A stretch of DNA of 5,728 nt, from positions 1-5,728 of the forward strand of contig CALBCO010000158.1 in NCBI GenBank assembly GCA_937927265.1, read 5' to 3'. Each line of letters opens with the position of its first letter. The stretch's first letter is position 1. The position numbers and the translations under genes were made by a program. Below are positions 1-5,728 of this stretch, one piece after another. This DNA is from an uncultured Verrucomicrobiae bacterium. Lineage in GTDB: Bacteria > Verrucomicrobiota > Verrucomicrobiia > Palsa-1439. The notes beneath the pieces were generated by a model. It saw only the letters and a list, made by a program, of their open reading frames with translations. It made no database searches and was not told where the DNA came from.

Positions 1-427
1 TGGCTTGGCGGCGGTTGCGGTGCACTCGCACAAAGATTACCGGCACGAACCAGCCCGCCACGGCCAACGCCACCCCGCTATGCAGGTAGCCCAGACTGAA
101 AAAGCCAATCACAAAGCCCACCACCGCCAACGTCAGCCGCACCAGCACATACTCGGACGGCCGCATCGGGATATCCGCGCCGGCCAGCGTTTCCTCCAAA
201 CGGTTCACGTAACCTTGTCCCGCCAAAAACCCCAACAGGCGTTGCAACGGATTTTGCTGGCGGAACTCGACCGCAGTGGCGCGCGCCGCTTCCTCCTCGA
301 TATTCGCGTAGGTCTCCAGCCGTTCCGCCAGCAGTGTTTGCCGGCGCGTGATGATCACATATAAGCCGTACACCAGCAGGCCAACGGCTACTGCCCCGAC
401 CAATCCGATCAATACCAGTGGTTGCAT
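1..427 (-). CDS. tadB: TadB, Tad pilus inner-membrane platform protein (N-terminal part, cut by the window edge)
   Basis: This is the first 142 codons of a gene that runs off the left edge. TadB, with TadC, forms the inner-membrane platform on which the TadA motor acts to polymerise Flp pilin (GspF/PilC-like family). The visible protein starts MQPLVLIGLV, with a first membrane segment at about residues 3-26. A charged cytoplasmic stretch follows, with LAERLETYA near 33-41. The family-typical segment LAGADIPMRPSEYVLVR spans 81-97, and two more hydrophobic segments lie at about 97-113 and 118-134. A basic run (RVHRNRR, 134-140) follows, where the family normally continues into the GspF domain, which is missing here. 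The ATG at 427 lies 2 bp after the tadA stop. A GGGGAAGAG purine stretch inside the tadA 3' end can serve as ribosome binding site, so translational coupling is likely. The family call is confident. Whether the gene is intact beyond the edge cannot be seen. Confidence 0.88.
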   Translation of the reverse strand, partial: MQPLVLIGLVGAVAVGLLVYGLYVIITRRQTLLAERLETYANIEEEAARATAVEFRQQNPLQRLLGFLAGQGYVNRLEETLAGADIPMRPSEYVLVRLTLAVVGFVIGFFSLGYLHSGVALAVAGWFVPVIFVRVHRNRRQA

Positions 428-429
428 AG

Positions 430-1782
430 CTAACGCAGCTCTTCCCCAGCCCGCTTGAAGATGTCCGCCGGCACATGAATGCCTGCGGCAGCGAACCGTT
501 CCATGAAGCGCGGCACCATCCCGGTCGGCTGCATCGTGCCGAGCACCTTGCCGCCTTCGCCAATGCCTTTCTGATGAAACGAAAACACGTCCTGCATCAC
601 GATCACGTTGCCTTCCATTCCTTGAACTTCGCTGACATTGACCACTTTGCGGCTGCCGTCGCTAAGTCGGGCGATCTGGACAATCAAATGAATTGCTGCG
701 GCGATTTGTTCGCGAATGGCACGCGACGGCAGTTCCATGCCGGCCATCATCACCATTGTCTCCAAACGGGCGAGCGCGTCGCGTGGTGTGTTGGCGTGAA
801 TCGTTGAGATCGAGCCTTCGTGGCCGGTATTCATCGCTTGCAACATATCCAACGCCTCGCCACCGCGCACTTCGCCCACCACAATCCGGTCGGGGCGCAT
901 CCGCAGGCAATTCCGCACCAGATCGCGAATCTTAACCTCGCCTTTGCCTTCGATGTTCGGCGGGCGCGACTCCAACCGAACCACATGCGGCTGGTGCAGC
1001 TTCAACTCCGCGGCGTCCTCGACTGTCACCACACGCTCGCCTTCGGGAATGAACGATGAGAGCACGTTGAGCAAGGTGGTCTTGCCCGCGCCAGAGCCAC
1101 CCGAGACCAGGATGTTCAGCTTCACCTTGACGCAAGCCGCCAAAAACGCCGCCATCCCTTGGGTGATACTGCCAAACCCGATCAAGTCTTCCACGGTGTA
1201 GGGGTCCACCGAAAACTTGCGGATGGTCAGCACGGGGCCGTTCAACGACAACGGCGGGATGATCGCGTTGACCCGCGAGCCATCCGGCAAGCGCGCGTCC
1301 ACCATCGGGCTGGACTCGTCCACCCGCCGGCCGAGCGGCGTGACAATCTTGTCAATGACGTGCCGGACATGCTCCCCGTCACGGAACGTAATGTCGGTCA
1401 ATTCGAGTTTGCCGAACCGTTCGCAATATACCTGATCGTGACGATTGACCATCACCTCGGTCACGGTGGGATCGCGCAGCAGCGGTTCGATCGGGCCAAA
1501 GCCCAGAATCTCGTCGGCCATGTCGGAGACCAGCCGATTGCGCATCGGCCGCGAGAACGGCAATCTTTCCGCCTTTAACTTTTCCTCGACCAACTCTTCG
1601 ACCCGGCGGCGCAACAACACCTCGTCGCCTTTTTCAAGCAACTTTTGGTCAATGTTTTGGACCAAGTAGGCCAGAATCGCGTTCTTCGATTCGACGTACA
1701 ACTGGGCGCTGATTTCAGGATTACCGTTCATATATGATCGCCAGTTTTGAGCTAACGTCCTTAACTCATCAAGGAAAACCAA
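430..1782 (-). CDS. tadA: CpaF/TadA, Tad pilus assembly motor ATPase
   Basis: Cytoplasmic hexameric ATPase of the type II/IV secretion superfamily (GspE/VirB11-like) that powers Flp pilus assembly. All four nucleotide-binding boxes are visible in the 450-residue protein. Walker A is GGSGAGKTT at 228-236. The Asp box is VTVEDAAEL at 252-260, followed by the RPPN loop (273-276). Walker B is RIVVGEVRGGEA at 299-310. The His box is TGHEGSISTIHAN at 319-331. The N-terminal half (about 80-200) has the family's GFGPIEPLL and DARLPDGSRVNAIIPP stretches. The C-terminus (388-441) has the GMEGNVI and GIHVPADIF tail usual for CpaF, so the protein looks complete and intact. The longest reading starts at TTG 1782 and overlaps the tadZ end by 22 bp. 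An in-frame ATG at 1731 (residue 18) is an alternative but has no clear Shine-Dalgarno at normal distance. The gene sits between tadZ and tadB, as expected for a Tad operon. Confidence 0.96.
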   Translation of the reverse strand: MVFLDELRTLAQNWRSYMNGNPEISAQLYVESKNAILAYLVQNIDQKLLEKGDEVLLRRRVEELVEEKLKAERLPFSRPMRNRLVSDMADEILGFGPIEPLLRDPTVTEVMVNRHDQVYCERFGKLELTDITFRDGEHVRHVIDKIVTPLGRRVDESSPMVDARLPDGSRVNAIIPPLSLNGPVLTIRKFSVDPYTVEDLIGFGSITQGMAAFLAACVKVKLNILVSGGSGAGKTTLLNVLSSFIPEGERVVTVEDAAELKLHQPHVVRLESRPPNIEGKGEVKIRDLVRNCLRMRPDRIVVGEVRGGEALDMLQAMNTGHEGSISTIHANTPRDALARLETMVMMAGMELPSRAIREQIAAAIHLIVQIARLSDGSRKVVNVSEVQGMEGNVIVMQDVFSFHQKGIGEGGKVLGTMQPTGMVPRFMERFAAAGIHVPADIFKRAGEELR

Positions 1783-2975
1783 CCCGACCGTTTCTTTGGG
1801 GTCACCGGCGCCGGCATCACGCCGTCGGCCAACGCGCCGATGGCCCGCGACAATTGCCGGTTTGGATTCGACAAGACGAGCGGCTGGCCGAGGTTCACCG
1901 ACGAATTGACCAAACCCTCGTCATTCGGCAACTGGCTCGCCACCGGAAACTCCAAGATGGACTCGATCTCCGCGGGCGCGATTTCCTTCGAACTGCCGCA
2001 GCGGTTGACCACCACTCGCAATTTCTCGCGGGGATAATTGGCCGCAATGAGGTTTTTCAGATACAACTTCGCATCCCGCAGCCGCGGCAAATCCATGCCG
2101 ATGACGACGAGAATCAAATCCGAATAATCCATCGCCGCCAAGGCGGACTCCAAGTTGGCATAGCCGGTATCCACCACGGTGCATTCGTAGTGCTGGCGCA
2201 ACGCCTCCAAGATGCTCTGCACCATATAGCGCGACAGCGTCGAACCATCAAAACTTCCCGTCAACGGCGCCGCCAACACCGACACGCCCGACGAGTGTTT
2301 CACCATCATGGCCTCGACCACGTCGTAGTCAATCCCGCCAAAACCCGGCAACAAATCGCCGAGCGACCGCCGCGGCGTGAGGTCCAACAACATGGCGACA
2401 TCGCCGCCCCACAAATTCAAATCCACGAGCGCAATCTTGTCGCTCCGGGCGGCCAAGGCCACCGCCAAGTTCGTCGCCAGCACCGTCTTGCCACAACCCC
2501 CGCGCGGACCCGCCACCGACACAATTTTGCGTTTGGGCTCGCTGGGTTCCGTCGCGGTCGGGGCCCCGGCCCCTTTCTTGCCCGCCTTGCTTTGCAGCTC
2601 GGCCACCTTGCGGATTTCATGCAACAGCCGGTCGCCGGTCAACGGGCGGGTGACAAACTCGCGGATGCCGGCCCGCAACATTTTGTGCCAGACCTCTTCG
2701 CCTTCGGCGCCGGTCAGGATGAGAATGACTCCGACTGCGGGCAACTCACCGCTGATCTGCCCGGCCACGTCCAAGCCGTTGATGACCGGCAGGTCTTCCT
2801 TGATCAGCACAATGTTCGGCCGCAGGCGCATCACCACGTCAAGACACTCTTTGCCGTCACGCGCTTCGCCAACGACCTGAATGTCCGCCTCGCCCGCCAG
2901 CAGGTTTTTGAGTTTCTCTCGTTCGCCGAGTTCATTTTCGGCGATGACGATGGTGATTCGTTGTTCTTTTGCCAT
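1761..2975 (-). CDS. tadZ: CpaE/TadZ, Tad pilus localisation ATPase with atypical receiver domain
   Basis: TadZ/CpaE is a ParA/MinD-superfamily protein that positions the Tad machine in the cell. The 404-residue product has an N-terminal receiver-like domain (about 6-125), a linker rich in Ala, Gly, Lys and Pro (130-148) and a MinD-like ATPase domain (150-385). The ATPase shows a deviant P-loop GPRGGCGKTV (156-165), where Arg158 stands at the usual signature lysine. VDLNLWGGDVAMLL (184-197), the Walker B-like VVDT (267-270) and the family-typical DLPRLRDAKLYLKNL (295-309) follow. In the receiver the phosphoacceptor Asp is replaced by Lys59, the acidic pair is Glu13-Asn14, and the conserved Lys is Arg110, while Thr88 is kept. 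Phosphorylation is therefore unlikely, as known for TadZ receivers. The start is ATG 2975 because AGGAG lies 4 bases upstream. The frame stays open to 3155, but that extension overlaps the secretin gene and resembles no domain. Confidence 0.93.
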   Translation of the reverse strand: MAKEQRITIVIAENELGEREKLKNLLAGEADIQVVGEARDGKECLDVVMRLRPNIVLIKEDLPVINGLDVAGQISGELPAVGVILILTGAEGEEVWHKMLRAGIREFVTRPLTGDRLLHEIRKVAELQSKAGKKGAGAPTATEPSEPKRKIVSVAGPRGGCGKTVLATNLAVALAARSDKIALVDLNLWGGDVAMLLDLTPRRSLGDLLPGFGGIDYDVVEAMMVKHSSGVSVLAAPLTGSFDGSTLSRYMVQSILEALRQHYECTVVDTGYANLESALAAMDYSDLILVVIGMDLPRLRDAKLYLKNLIAANYPREKLRVVVNRCGSSKEIAPAEIESILEFPVASQLPNDEGLVNSSVNLGQPLVLSNPNRQLSRAIGALADGVMPAPVTPKKRSGWFSLMS

Positions 2976-2979
2976 GACG

Positions 2980-2984
2980 CTCCT
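2980..2984 (-). promoter_or_regulatory. Shine-Dalgarno that fixes the tadZ start
   Basis: AGGAG lies 4 bases before ATG 2975 on the minus strand. It chooses this start over in-frame upstream ATGs at 3017 (inside the hairpin, with only a GAGGGG touching the ATG) and 3155 (inside the secretin gene). One base separates this site from the foot of the hairpin. Confidence 0.8.
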
Positions 2985-2985
2985 A

Positions 2986-3018
2986 GATGTCGGGGACGGG
3001 TTCGCCGCCCCCGACATC
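2986..3018 (-). repeat. Intercistronic inverted repeat (hairpin) between cpaC and tadZ
   Basis: The arms 2986-2995 and 3009-3018 are perfect 10-base inverted repeats (GATGTCGGGG / CCCCGACATC). In the minus-strand transcript the next bases form a G-U pair (3008 with 2996), and then three more G-C pairs form (3005-3007 with 2997-2999). The result is a continuous 14-pair stem with a 5-base CGAAC loop. On the plus strand the G-U pair would be an A/C mismatch, so the structure fits the operon's transcript better. The hairpin begins 10 bases after the secretin stop and ends one base before the tadZ Shine-Dalgarno. No T-run follows on either strand, so it is not a standard intrinsic terminator. A role in mRNA stability, processing or relative expression of secretin and tadZ is inference. 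Confidence 0.75.
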
Positions 3019-3028
3019 CCCTCGAATC

Positions 3029-4417
3029 CTATTGCTGGCCCGCCGGATTCGCCGGCTGGAAGTTTTGCACCGGCGCCATGCCGGGCTTCACCTTGTCCGC
3101 CGTGCGCGGTTTGCTCTCGGGCAAGCCCAAACCGTTGAGGTCGTGCAAGCCCCAATCATCCTTCTTGTTCCGTAACGGCAGCACATCGGCGTTGGCCGCG
3201 GCGTTCCATTCCTGCATGGTCGGTGTGCGCGTGGCCCCAATGACTTCGGCCCCGACATCCTTCACAATCTCCGGCGTCATGAAGAACACCAGTTCCCGCT
3301 GCGTTTGGCTCCGGTCCTTGTGCCGGAACAACGCCCCAATGACCGGGATGTCCGCCAACCACGGGAACTTCCGCAGCGTGTCCTTGTCAATGTCGTTGCT
3401 GAGCAACCCGCCAATGACCACGGTCTGTCCGTCGTTCAACTGCAAGGTGGTCTCGGCTTTGCGCGTGTTGATGATCGGCAGTTCATCCGTCGAAACCGAG
3501 CCGCGCACAAAATCGCTGCTGATCGAGCTGACTTCCGCGTGGATCGTGGTGTTGATGCGGTTTTGACTGTCGGCGACTGGCTTGATCTTCATCCGGACAC
3601 CCACCTCTTTGAACTCCACCGTGGAGGTGTTGTTCAACGTCTGCACGATCGGAATTTCACTGCCCGCGAGGAAACTGGCTTCGGTGCCGCTCCGCGTAAT
3701 CAGGGTCGGCTCCGACAGCAACCGCGCCCAACCCCTCGATTCGAGCCATTCCAGCGCGACGCTCGCCGACAAGACCCCGTGAGTGATGGGGTTCAGCGCG
3801 TCATCAATCCCGCTCAAGTTAAAACCATACGATACCGAACCGTCGCCCAACCACTTCAGGCCCATCCTGCGGGTCGCCGTGGTGCTGACTTCGGCAATCC
3901 GCACGCGGATTTTGATTTGCCGCGGCTGCCGGATTTCCACGAGGTTGACGACTTTCTCCTTGTAAGCCGAAGCGACCGCAATGGCGCGTTGGGCCTGAAT
4001 TTCATCGTCCACTTGGCCATCCAACACCAGCGTGTCGCCCACGGCCCGCACCGTCAAACCGGGCGCGCCGACCGCCTCGCGAATTGCCTTGGCGGCGGGT
4101 TCAATCCCCACGATGACGCGATACATCTTGGTCGGCTGATCATCGGTATAGACCACCGTCACCGTCGTCTCGCCGGCCTTCTTGCCAATCACGCTGATTT
4201 CCTTGTCCGACAACGGCACCACGTCCGCGATGGACGGATCCGCCACGGCCAGCTTGGACACCTTGGCGGACGGTACTTTGACCGCGCCGCCGAGACTGAC
4301 TTGGAGTGTCTCATCCTCAGCAGCCCAAACGCCACCGCTGACCCCCAACACCATCCCCAGCACCCCCACGACCATTACTGCCCGCCACTGCCACTGCCGA
4401 CCGATTTGGTTCTTCAT
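3029..4417 (-). CDS. cpaC: CpaC/RcpA, Tad pilus outer-membrane secretin
   Basis: Outer-membrane secretin forming the pore through which the Flp pilus leaves the cell. The 462-residue protein has a signal peptide, with basic residues and then a hydrophobic core at about 13-30 and a likely cut near VWA-AEDE (33/34). There is no lipobox cysteine. The pilus/secretin N-terminal domain is at about 38-105 (ADPSIADVVPLSDKEISVIGK is typical). A BON-like domain is at about 107-163, with VLDGQVDD. The secretin domain is at about 225-385, with LLSEPTLITRSGTEASFLAG, EVGVRMKIKP, NDGQTVVIGGLL and LADIPVIGALFR, ending at RELVFFMTPEIV. A Pro/Asn-rich tail of about 75 residues follows. The start ATG 4417 has AAAGGA 7 bases upstream and leads directly into the signal peptide. 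It follows cpaB by 33 bp. The standard RcpB gene, found next to rcpA in some Tad loci, is absent between this gene and tadZ. Confidence 0.95.
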   Translation of the reverse strand: MKNQIGRQWQWRAVMVVGVLGMVLGVSGGVWAAEDETLQVSLGGAVKVPSAKVSKLAVADPSIADVVPLSDKEISVIGKKAGETTVTVVYTDDQPTKMYRVIVGIEPAAKAIREAVGAPGLTVRAVGDTLVLDGQVDDEIQAQRAIAVASAYKEKVVNLVEIRQPRQIKIRVRIAEVSTTATRRMGLKWLGDGSVSYGFNLSGIDDALNPITHGVLSASVALEWLESRGWARLLSEPTLITRSGTEASFLAGSEIPIVQTLNNTSTVEFKEVGVRMKIKPVADSQNRINTTIHAEVSSISSDFVRGSVSTDELPIINTRKAETTLQLNDGQTVVIGGLLSNDIDKDTLRKFPWLADIPVIGALFRHKDRSQTQRELVFFMTPEIVKDVGAEVIGATRTPTMQEWNAAANADVLPLRNKKDDWGLHDLNGLGLPESKPRTADKVKPGMAPVQNFQPANPAGQQ

Positions 4418-4450
4418 TGCTTTGTCCTTTCCTTTGCGTTGCGGTTCGTC

Positions 4451-5287
4451 CTACTTGGTATTCACTTCTTGGGGCTGCGTGCCCCGGATAATGGTAATCG
4501 TATCGCGCTGTTCCGGCTGCACCCGAATCAACTTGATCGGCGTCTGGGCCGGACCTGCTGGCGTGACCACCGGAGCCTCAATCGTGCCCCCGCGAATATC
4601 ACGCACGGTGACGCCGGTGCTTTCGATGATATTGGTGTCTCCTAGCGGGCGCAGCGAGACCCGCAATGTCGCCTGCCGGTCCGCCGCCGTGAGTAGCTCA
4701 CCTTGTTCCGGCCTGACCAACAACGTCATCGAAGTGGTCGCCCCTTCCTTGCCGGACGGATCAGTTTGCCCGCGGTTGACCGCCAAGACCGGCACCCGTT
4801 GCAGGATCGTCTTGGTCGTTTCCGCCCGATTCACGGGATCCACATACGTGGCGATGATATCCACCTCGTCATTCGGCTTGACGGCGGTGCCGACGCTCTG
4901 GACTTCGCCGGCCGCGATGGAAATGGCACGCATCCCCGGCGGCACCACGTAGGCGAGACTGACAACCTCGTTACTCCGGGACAAGTCGGACCGGCGCACT
5001 TGCTCTTTCGCCTTGATGTCCCGCACCGCGCGCGCACCATCAATCTCTTTGATATCCTTGACCGCGTCCGGGGCAATCAATTCCGGCGGGGTGGGTCGCA
5101 ACTCGACCATTTCCCGGCCGAGCATGGTGCGCGCCTTAACATCCACCACCGCCCACACCACAGGCTCCCAGTTCTTCCGCGATTGCTCATCGAGTTTGCG
5201 GAGATAATTCCAGATCAAATAAGCCGTGACCAATCCCAAAATCACGGCTAACAAAATAACACCACCTGCTCCTGGTCTCTTCGCCAT
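4451..5287 (-). CDS. cpaB: CpaB/RcpC, Tad pilus assembly periplasmic protein with SAF domain
   Basis: CpaB/RcpC is an inner-membrane-anchored periplasmic protein thought to link or stabilise the secretin and the inner-membrane machine. The 278-residue product has one N-terminal membrane segment (about 9-29, GVILLAVILGLVTAYLIWNYL) after a short basic start. A SAF-type domain spans about 41-103, ending at KAKEQVRRSDLS. The RcpC/CpaB domain spans about 110-230, with VVPPGMRAISIAA (114-126), VKPNDEVDII (136-145), a VPVLAV strand (165-170) and the LLVRPEQGELLTAAD helix (189-203). A Pro-rich linker (about 238-250) leads to the typical C-terminal TITIIRG strand (263-269). Length is usual for the family. 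ATG 5287 is supported by AAGGAGG 5 bases upstream, the best ribosome binding site in the window. The gene opens the cpaB-cpaC-tadZ-tadA-tadB run and may also have its own promoter. Confidence 0.94.
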   Translation of the reverse strand: MAKRPGAGGVILLAVILGLVTAYLIWNYLRKLDEQSRKNWEPVVWAVVDVKARTMLGREMVELRPTPPELIAPDAVKDIKEIDGARAVRDIKAKEQVRRSDLSRSNEVVSLAYVVPPGMRAISIAAGEVQSVGTAVKPNDEVDIIATYVDPVNRAETTKTILQRVPVLAVNRGQTDPSGKEGATTSMTLLVRPEQGELLTAADRQATLRVSLRPLGDTNIIESTGVTVRDIRGGTIEAPVVTPAGPAQTPIKLIRVQPEQRDTITIIRGTQPQEVNTK

Positions 5288-5292
5288 TTAGG

Positions 5293-5299
5293 CCTCCTT
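5293..5299 (-). promoter_or_regulatory. Strong Shine-Dalgarno of cpaB
   Basis: A full AAGGAGG lies 5 bases before ATG 5287 on the minus strand. It fixes the cpaB start and suggests high translation of the first gene of the cpaB-tadB run. Confidence 0.85.
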
Positions 5300-5312
5300 G
5301 TTCAATTGCCAT

Positions 5313-5341
5313 TCTATAGGCACTCGGTCGTCCAAAACCAA
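5313..5341 (-). promoter_or_regulatory. Possible sigma-70-like promoter upstream of cpaB (weak)
   Basis: Within the 61-bp gap between the TadG-like gene and cpaB, the minus strand reads TTGGTT (5336-5341), a 17-base spacer, then TATAGA (5313-5318). The -10-like box lies 25 bases before ATG 5287, close enough for a short leader. The gap is richer in A/T than the core genes on either side of it in the operon. The -35 box matches the TTGACA consensus poorly, and such matches arise by chance, so this is only a candidate for an internal promoter. Confidence 0.25.
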
Positions 5342-5348
5342 GCTAAAT

Positions 5349-5728
5349 TTAGCGCACTAAGCCGGCGGCTCCCAACTCGCCGGGGACAGGCGGGGCTGAC
5401 GGGTCCACTTCAGCACCCGCATAAACCTCCAAGAACTTGGCAGTGACGGTCTTGGCACTATTGTTGTACCCATCCAACGACACTACGTAAAAGCCGGTGA
5501 TGCATACTTTCTTCTTCCCACTAACACCCAAATTGTCCACTTTAGGAATGACGGCTAACCGCTTATTACTAGGCGGATCAGGGTTTCCCGTACAGTTGTA
5601 CGCCGGCAAACCGCGAATCCGGTTGTCGATCCCTTGTCGAGTCGGCCCCCACGATACACCGGGGTCGGTATCAATGCATTGTCCCACCCGCAGAACACCG
5701 TTGTATCCGTTCGCGATGTTGTTTCGAT
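5349..5728 (-). CDS. TadG-like Tad pilus-associated protein (C-terminal part, cut by the window edge)
   Basis: This is the last 125 codons and stop (TAA at 5349) of a gene entering from the right edge. No stop interrupts the frame up to 5728, so a GTG at 5687 is not needed as a start. The segment VGQCIDTDPG then GPTRQGIDNRI (visible residues 14-37) resembles the 'TEPGN..GPT.QG' stretch of TadG-like proteins as I remember them. NKRLAVIPKVDN (54-65), VCITGFYVVSLDG (74-86) and TVTAKFLEVY (93-102) resemble the C-terminal beta-strand region of the same proteins, which act at or beyond the inner membrane in Tad systems. A Pro/Ala/Gly-rich tail ends it. Three cysteines are visible (17, 45, 75). The expected N-terminal membrane segment is outside the window. 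GC is about 51% over 5401-5640 by hand count, below the roughly 60% of its neighbours. The call rests on recalled motifs and location, and another surface protein is possible. Confidence 0.65.
   Translation of the reverse strand, partial: RNNIANGYNGVLRVGQCIDTDPGVSWGPTRQGIDNRIRGLPAYNCTGNPDPPSNKRLAVIPKVDNLGVSGKKKVCITGFYVVSLDGYNNSAKTVTAKFLEVYAGAEVDPSAPPVPGELGAAGLVR

Noticed and set aside
78..563. A 161-codon minus-strand frame over the tadA/tadB junction.
   Set aside because: It is out of frame with both tadA and tadB, each of which gives family-typical protein across the same bases.
2986..3018. The cpaC-tadZ hairpin as an intrinsic terminator.
   Set aside because: No T-run follows the stem on either strand, and the downstream genes belong to the same machine in the same direction.
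2976..3155. A 60-residue N-terminal extension of TadZ up to 3155.
   Set aside because: The extension overlaps the secretin 3' end, has no domain features, and a proper AGGAG precedes ATG 2975.
1734..3566. A 610-codon open frame on the plus strand, longer than any real gene here.
   Set aside because: It lies antisense to tadA, tadZ and the secretin, all of which carry clear family motifs. Its translation is rich in His, Arg and Gln with no recognisable domain, as expected for the shadow of GC-biased codons.
3305..4645. A 446-codon open frame on the plus strand.
   Set aside because: It is antisense to cpaC and the end of cpaB, has the same His/Arg/Asp-rich shadow composition, and shows no motif or convincing ribosome binding site.
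5685..5687. GTG as start of a 112-residue small gene at the right end.
   Set aside because: The frame remains open to the window edge with matching family sequence, so this is the interior of a longer TadG-like gene.
1..5728. A hidden novel defence, mobile or RNA system in the window.
   Set aside because: Every gene falls into a known Tad pilus family except the partial TadG-like one. Gaps total about 150 bp, and I saw no direct-repeat array, terminal inverted repeats, tRNA or integrase trace.

Overview
The window is part of a Tad (tight adherence, Flp-type IVc pilus) secretion locus. All recognisable genes lie on the minus strand, so transcription runs from right to left. In transcription order they are the 3' end of a TadG-like surface or pseudopilin protein (running off the right edge), cpaB/rcpC, the secretin cpaC/rcpA, the localisation ATPase cpaE/tadZ, the motor ATPase cpaF/tadA, and the first 142 codons of the inner-membrane platform gene tadB (running off the left edge).

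The layout is compact. The TadG-like gene and cpaB are 61 bp apart, and this gap holds a weak promoter-like element and a very strong Shine-Dalgarno. cpaB and cpaC are 33 bp apart. cpaC and tadZ are 53 bp apart, and most of that gap is a strong GC-rich hairpin directly before the tadZ Shine-Dalgarno. tadZ and tadA overlap by 22 bp if tadA starts at TTG. tadA and tadB are 2 bp apart. No stretch over 300 bp lacks a gene, and I see no RNA gene, mobile element, CRISPR array or long repeat.

Together the products cover most of the envelope-spanning machine: an outer-membrane pore (CpaC), a periplasmic or inner-membrane linker (CpaB), a cytoplasmic positioning factor (TadZ), the hexameric motor (TadA) and its membrane platform (TadB). 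The Flp pilin, the prepilin peptidase, TadC and the rest of the TadE/G genes are not in view and may lie outside the window.

The organism is a diderm bacterium, because a secretin with a signal peptide is present. Core genes are roughly 60% GC and Shine-Dalgarno sites are well formed. The order with a TadG-like gene ahead of cpaB, and the style of the TadG-like tail, remind me of Tad loci in Planctomycetota, Verrucomicrobiota or Armatimonadota, but this is a weak inference. I do not see an undescribed system. The points most worth checking are the intercistronic hairpin, the degenerate receiver and altered Walker A of TadZ, and the compositionally different TadG-like gene.
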